Source of the DNA: Viola odorata
Taxonomy: Eukaryota; Streptophyta; Magnoliopsida; Malpighiales; Violaceae
DNA: 64,000 nucleotides
Assembly (NCBI GenBank): GCA_963691705.1
Contig: OY829539.1
Span: 2,854,501-2,918,500, forward strand
Direction: 5' to 3'
Shown here: positions 59,897-64,000 of the stretch, piece after piece
Numbering within the stretch: the stretch's first letter is position 1
Layout: each line of letters begins with the position of its first letter
Translations under genes and position numbers: made by a program
Notes under the pieces: generated by a model
The model's input: the letters and a program-made list of their open reading frames with translations, nothing else
What the model was told of the DNA's origin: nothing
Databases searched by the model: none

Positions 59897-60169
59897 TCCT
59901 TACCATGTTTTGAATACATCATAACCGGTTTGAAGTGTGGGATTATGCATGAATTGAAAGATAGTCACTCAAGTAATAATTATGCAGAAATGTAGAATTA
60001 TGTAAAGACATGGTCGCTCAAGGAGGAGTATTTAGTTAGACATGAATTCAAAGATATAGTCGCTCATAGAGGAGTAGTAGATAGACATGAATTTAAATGA
60101 CGGAATTTTGTAAATGAGAGTTGTAACGTACCTTTGGTTTAAGGCAATTTACCTTTGGTCGGATATTGA

Positions 60170-60700
60170 GGGAAATGTCTCTGATAATGAGGAAGAGATG
60201 AGATTCGAGCGGGGATACCGCAAACTTCGGATGTTGAGGAAGAGAAGAGATCCGAGCTGGAATACCGCAAACTTCGGACGTTGTTGAAGATAAGAGATCC
60301 GAGCGGGGATATCGCAATTGTCGGAGGTTGATGAAGATAAGAGATCCGAGCGAGGATACCGCAATTGTCGGATGTTGATGAAGATAAGAGATCCGAGTGG
60401 GGATACCGCAATTGTCGGGGTCGATGAAGATAAGAGATCCGAGCGGGGATACCGCAATTGTCGGAGGTCGATGAAGATAAGAGATCCGAGCGGGGATACC
60501 GCAATTATTGGAGGTCGATGAAGAGATGAGATCTGAGTGGGGATACCGCAATTGTCGGAGGTCGATGAAGAGATGAGATCTGAGCGGGGATACCGCAATT
60601 AAATCGATGAAGAGATGAGATCTGAGCGGGGATACCGCAATTGTCGGAAATCGATGAAGAGATGAGATCTGAGCGGGGATACCGCAATTGTCAGAAGTCG
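60170..60700. repeat. 47-bp tandem repeat array, about eleven copies
   Basis: GAGATCCGAGCGGGGATACC followed by GCAATTGTCGGAGGTCGATG recurs with 46-47-bp spacing (TAAGAGATCC at 60291, 60338, 60385, 60431 and 60478, with variants GAGATGAGATCTGAG further on). Open frames through it on both strands are by-products of the period. There are no unique spacers, so it is not a CRISPR-like array. Confidence 0.93.
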
Positions 60701-60719
60701 TTGTGGAAAATATTGATGT

Positions 60720-60985
60720 AGGTTCGTGCGAGGCTATCGCTCTCCGAATATTGACGTGGAAATATGGAAGGCATGTTCGTGCGAGGCTATCGCTCTCCGA
60801 ACGTTGTTGTGGAAATGTGGAAGGCATGTTCATGCGAGGCTATCGCTCTCCGAACGTTGTTGTGGAAAATATAACTACACGACCGTGCGAGGCTATCGCT
60901 CTCCGGACGCTGGTGCTGAAAGTGTCACTACACGACCGTGCGACGCTATCGCTCTCCGGACGCTGGTGCTGAAAGTATAGTCGCT
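60720..60985. repeat. 53-bp tandem repeat array, five copies
   Basis: GCGAGGCTATCGCTCTCCGA occurs at 60728, 60781, 60834, 60887 and 60940 (GCGACGC variant), an exact 53-bp period. The linkers between cores differ. It directly follows the 47-bp array. Confidence 0.93.
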
Positions 60986-61039
60986 CAAGGAGGAGTTATA
61001 TAGATAGACAAGAAAGTAGTCGCTCAAGGAGGAGTATTT

Positions 61040-61425
61040 TAGATAGACAAAGTGTATGTGGGGACGTGACCTATCACAACACTAAACAGACAAGATGTGG
61101 GGACGTGACCAATCACAACTTTTTAATGACAAGGTGTATGTGGAGGCGTGACCTATCACAACACTAAACTGACAAGATGTGGGGACGTGACCAATCACAA
61201 CTTTTTAAATGACACGATGTGGGGACGTGACCTGAACACAACGCTAAACAGACAAGATGTGGGGACATGACCAATCACAACTTTTAAATGACAAGGTGTA
61301 TGTGGGGGCGTGACCTATCACAACACTAAACAGACAAGATGTGGGGACGTGACCAATCACAACTTCTTAAATGACAAGGTGTATGTGGGGACGTGACGTA
61401 TCACAACACTAAACAAAGGGTGTAA
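61040..61425. repeat. Composite ~42/84-bp tandem repeat
   Basis: Alternating half-units TGTGGGGACGTGACCAATCA and GTGGGGACGTGACCTATCAC, separated by AACACTAAACAGACAAG or TTTTTAAATGACAAGG, build a higher-order repeat of roughly 84 bp. Confidence 0.9.
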
Positions 61426-61489
61426 AGGGAAAGTAAGTCTTACCTTGAACTTACCGTATGGATTGAAATTGATTTGAATGTGAAGGAGC

Positions 61490-61720
61490 GTGATCCGCCA
61501 CATGAATTTGATTTGGGAGTGGTAACGCACTCCATTCGTTTGTTGATTGGATTTTTAATGAAAATCCAAGGTGAGGGTTTTACAAAGATTCCTTCATCGA
61601 AGACCCATGGTTGTGGAGTGGTAACGTGCTCCATTCGATGTTGATTGGATTTTGATGAAAATCCAAGACGAGGGCATTACAACGATGTTGCGATCGAAGA
61701 CCCATGGAGTGACGTGATTC
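61490..61720. repeat. ~110-bp direct duplication
   Basis: GAGTGGTAACGCACTCCATTC (from 61507) and GAGTGGTAACGTGCTCCATTC (from 61616) are each followed by TTGATTGGATTTT and ATGAAAATCCAAG. One pair of units, moderately diverged. Confidence 0.8.
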
Positions 61721-63370
61721 CAATGAAGCGTATCTGTGTCCTGCAAATAGGAAGGAAGCAAACACGAAGCAGCAACAGATAGAAATAAGGAGAGCAAATG
61801 ATAATGTGAGAAACATCAAATATTCCTACATTTAACCCATGGCTTGCCCCCAAGCTTTTTTATTTTGGAATGAAAATGATTTCTTTGTTTAAGAAAATAA
61901 ATTTAAGCATTTTTTTTTGCTAAATATTGTCCAATTTTCGTTATATGAACATGATGGATTCAAATCTAGATAACGTCTACATCTTGTTCAGGAAATAACG
62001 ACCTCAAGAACAAGACTTTCCCATGACATGCAGCTGTAAGCAATCCTCACCAGATATTAGTGTTTACGCTCACGCTCAGAAACAGGGCTATGTGTTTACA
62101 CTCCTAAAAATGCAATAAACATAGCACAAAAATTAAATTTGCAATGTCAATCCGAGTGCATAGACTTCAAATGAAGATGCACATGCATGGGTCTGCTAAT
62201 AATCGAAAGGACTTTGCGAGGGAGGAAGAAGGGAGGAATTTGTAGAAGAAAGGATTGTGTTTTTTCGACGAAAGGTTTTAATGAGTTTTGCGCTTGACGA
62301 CTGATTACGATGAGGATAAATTGTGGTGAACGATGCTTGATGACTTGATCGTGGTGAAAGCAAAGTGCACAAATTCTTGAATCTTTGCTGTAGATGTTCC
62401 TTCTGGTTTGTTTTGAGGGCATCATGCCCAAATCCTTGAATCTTCGCAGGAAACGATTTTTTTTCTTTTTGAGATCAATTTTGCCATTGATATTTGGCCA
62501 TTTTTTGTTTTGTACTTGCTTTTGTTGTTGTCTTGGCGTTCTTTGAACACCTCTTTTTTTTATTATGTTTTTTTTTTAAGCAAAGCAAGTACAACTTTTG
62601 TTTGGTCTGTCATCCTCTCTGTCTTTGGCAGAAGCCTCCAAGTCTTGTTTTGTTTGGCCTTCTTTTGACATTGTTTTGTCAACGATCCTCTAAGGGCTCC
62701 CTTGTCATTCCCTTGCTTGACGTGTAACTCTAATTTAGCAGTCCCAGTCGAGCACTCAACTCACTTAGTCAAAAGGCTTTTGGGTGTTTGGTAGAGCTGT
62801 ACATGGTGTACAAAATATGTGTTTTGAGGGTAAAAATGTTAAAAATGAAAATGTGGAAGAAGAGCAAAAGCAAAGTCCAATGTCATCTTACCGCTATCCC
62901 ATGTCTGATGGTTCATGTACACTGGATATTATGCAAATCTAACTAGCACCTAGTTTAGCATTTACACTCATGAAAGAAACAAGGCGTGGAGGCCCAAAAT
63001 ACTCACAGGGATATGTTTTGTGACTGCTTACATCTAAACATGCCATGGACATAAGAGTTAACAGACAAAATCTCATATGTTTATACAACTTCTAATGAAC
63101 GCGCAAGTTATCCGTGACGTGATAAAATGATGACATGCTCAATTTAAGGGATGTTTTAAAAAAATGTAGTTTTTTTTCTTTTTCCTTTCTTTTTCTTTTA
63201 AACCGAGTGATATATGTATTTTTGGCAAAAGCTAAGAAACTTAACAGTCATTATACGCACGCTCTTGCAACACGTAAATTGTGGGAATTTTAAAATTATG
63301 GAAATGTAAATTGTAAAAACATAACTTACAGAAACGAAAATTGCGGAAACGGAAATTGCAAAAATGTAAA
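61721..63370. other. Unassigned repeat-region sequence
   Basis: No gene recognised. Short Phe/Leu/Val-rich frames (for example 62494-62727) have no family signature. The sequence is probably part of the same retroelement-like block as the arrays on either side. Confidence 0.35.
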
Positions 63371-63860
63371 AGGACAACTTCCTTGAAAAATGAGCTTGGA
63401 CATTTTTCGACACCTTCTTTTGGTCGTCACTTCACTTGCTTGCCCCCAAGTTTACAAGTCTCGTTGTACCTAACGGAAATAAAAATTGCGAAAACATTTA
63501 TAGGAACGTAAATCGCGAAAGGGGAGATTGTAAACATAAAGGACAACTCCCTTGAAAAATGAGCTTTGACATTTTTTTGACACCTTCTTTTGGTTGTCAC
63601 TTCACTTGCTTGCCCCCCAGTTTACAAATCTCATTGTACCTGAAAGGTAGAACTAACGAAAATAAAAATTGCGAAAACATAAATTACAGAAACATAAATT
63701 GCGGAAGGGGAAATTGTAAAAACGTAAAGGACAACTCCCTTGAAGAATGAGCTTTGATATTTTTCAACGCCTTCCTTTGGTCGTCACTTCATTCGCTTGC
63801 CCCCAAGTTTACAAGTCTCGTTGCACCTGAAATGAAGAGACAATTAAATAGTAAATTCAT
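63371..63860. repeat. ~170-190-bp tandem repeat, about three copies
   Basis: GGACAACTYCCTTGAARAATGAGCTT recurs at 63372, 63541 and 63729, each followed by CACCTTCTTTTGGTCGTCAC (or a close variant) and TTGCCCCCAAGTTTACAAG. Spacings are 169 and 188 bp. A linker of AAAATTGCGAAAAC phrases varies in length. Confidence 0.88.
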
Positions 63861-64000
63861 AGGGAAAAAGTATCCCAAGATGTTGAATTTAAAGAAAACA
63901 GAAATATTGAAAAGAACACGTGGGTTGCCTCCCACAAAGCGCCCTTGTTTAAAGTTGTAGGCTCGACTACATGTACGACTTCCCTTCATGCCTCCGTCCG
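63861..64000. other. Repeat-region edge
   Basis: Contains CACGTGGGTTGCCTCCCACA, a phrase I associate with untranslated regions of plant Ty3/gypsy elements. The window ends here, and no gene is seen. Confidence 0.35.

Noticed and set aside
60093..60833. 246-residue minus-strand frame with repeated SDLISSSTSDNCGIPARI-like units
   Set aside because: The frame follows the 47-bp tandem repeat, and all three minus frames are open in the same way. There is no sign of a real protein.
60170..61425. CRISPR-like array
   Set aside because: Repeats are directly adjacent with no unique spacers, in a plant nuclear context.

Overview
The window is nuclear DNA of a flowering plant, almost certainly a dicot. 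It has genes with short GT-AG introns and several plant-specific families: a GTE-type bromodomain protein, SDG40-like SET protein, a CYP716-type P450, a DOXC-class 2-oxoglutarate dioxygenase and TAF10. It is also rich in Ty3/gypsy, Helitron, foldback and MITE-like transposable elements. No bacterial, organellar, tRNA or rRNA genes were recognised.

Layout. 1-10.78 kb is a decayed Tat/Ogre-type Ty3/gypsy element: four 307-bp tandem repeats, a coiled-coil ORF, a ~183-bp tandem array split by a solo LTR (2405-3806, TSD ATGAT), then gag, protease and RT in one reading frame broken by stop codons. 10.78-16.55 kb is a truncated minus-strand Helitron. It contains a helicase-type fragment, a 280-bp retroposed insert with a 16-bp TSD, and over four copies of a 945-bp tandem repeat. 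Its 5' TC end lies exactly where the next block begins. 16.55-32.89 kb is a large inverted repeat. Two 2-oxoglutarate-dependent dioxygenase genes, four exons each and identical in protein, face each other (17561-18856 plus, 29616-30911 minus) around a ~7.9-kb spacer with TAF10 (24290-27292) and a CYP716-like pseudogene. Across the gene-bearing core, mirrored positions always add up to 48472.

33.37-34.84 kb is SDG40 (minus). 36.3-47.03 kb carries a minus-strand DUF455 ferritin-like gene. Its 6.3-kb intron holds a truncated gypsy element, its last exons are partly duplicated downstream, and its first exon has an apparent 2-bp frameshift in a GA run. 50.29-52.83 kb is the bromodomain gene GTE4 (minus). 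About 465 bp upstream of the GTE4 start sits a ~2.97-kb element with imperfect terminal inverted repeats and a TAA target duplication (53299-56270). It carries a beta-tubulin 5' fragment and a P5CR four-exon fragment, which makes it look like a gene-capturing Pack-type transposon. 56.3-64 kb is repeat-dominated, with at least four different tandem arrays and no recognised gene.

The functional host genes are TAF10, the two dioxygenases, SDG40, GTE4 and possibly the DUF455 gene. They do not form a pathway. From memory, GTE4 and the DUF455 gene are also neighbours in Arabidopsis, so that pair is probably conserved microsynteny. All exon boundaries come from reading splice sites and frames by eye. 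Family names rest on recognised motifs, not on searches.
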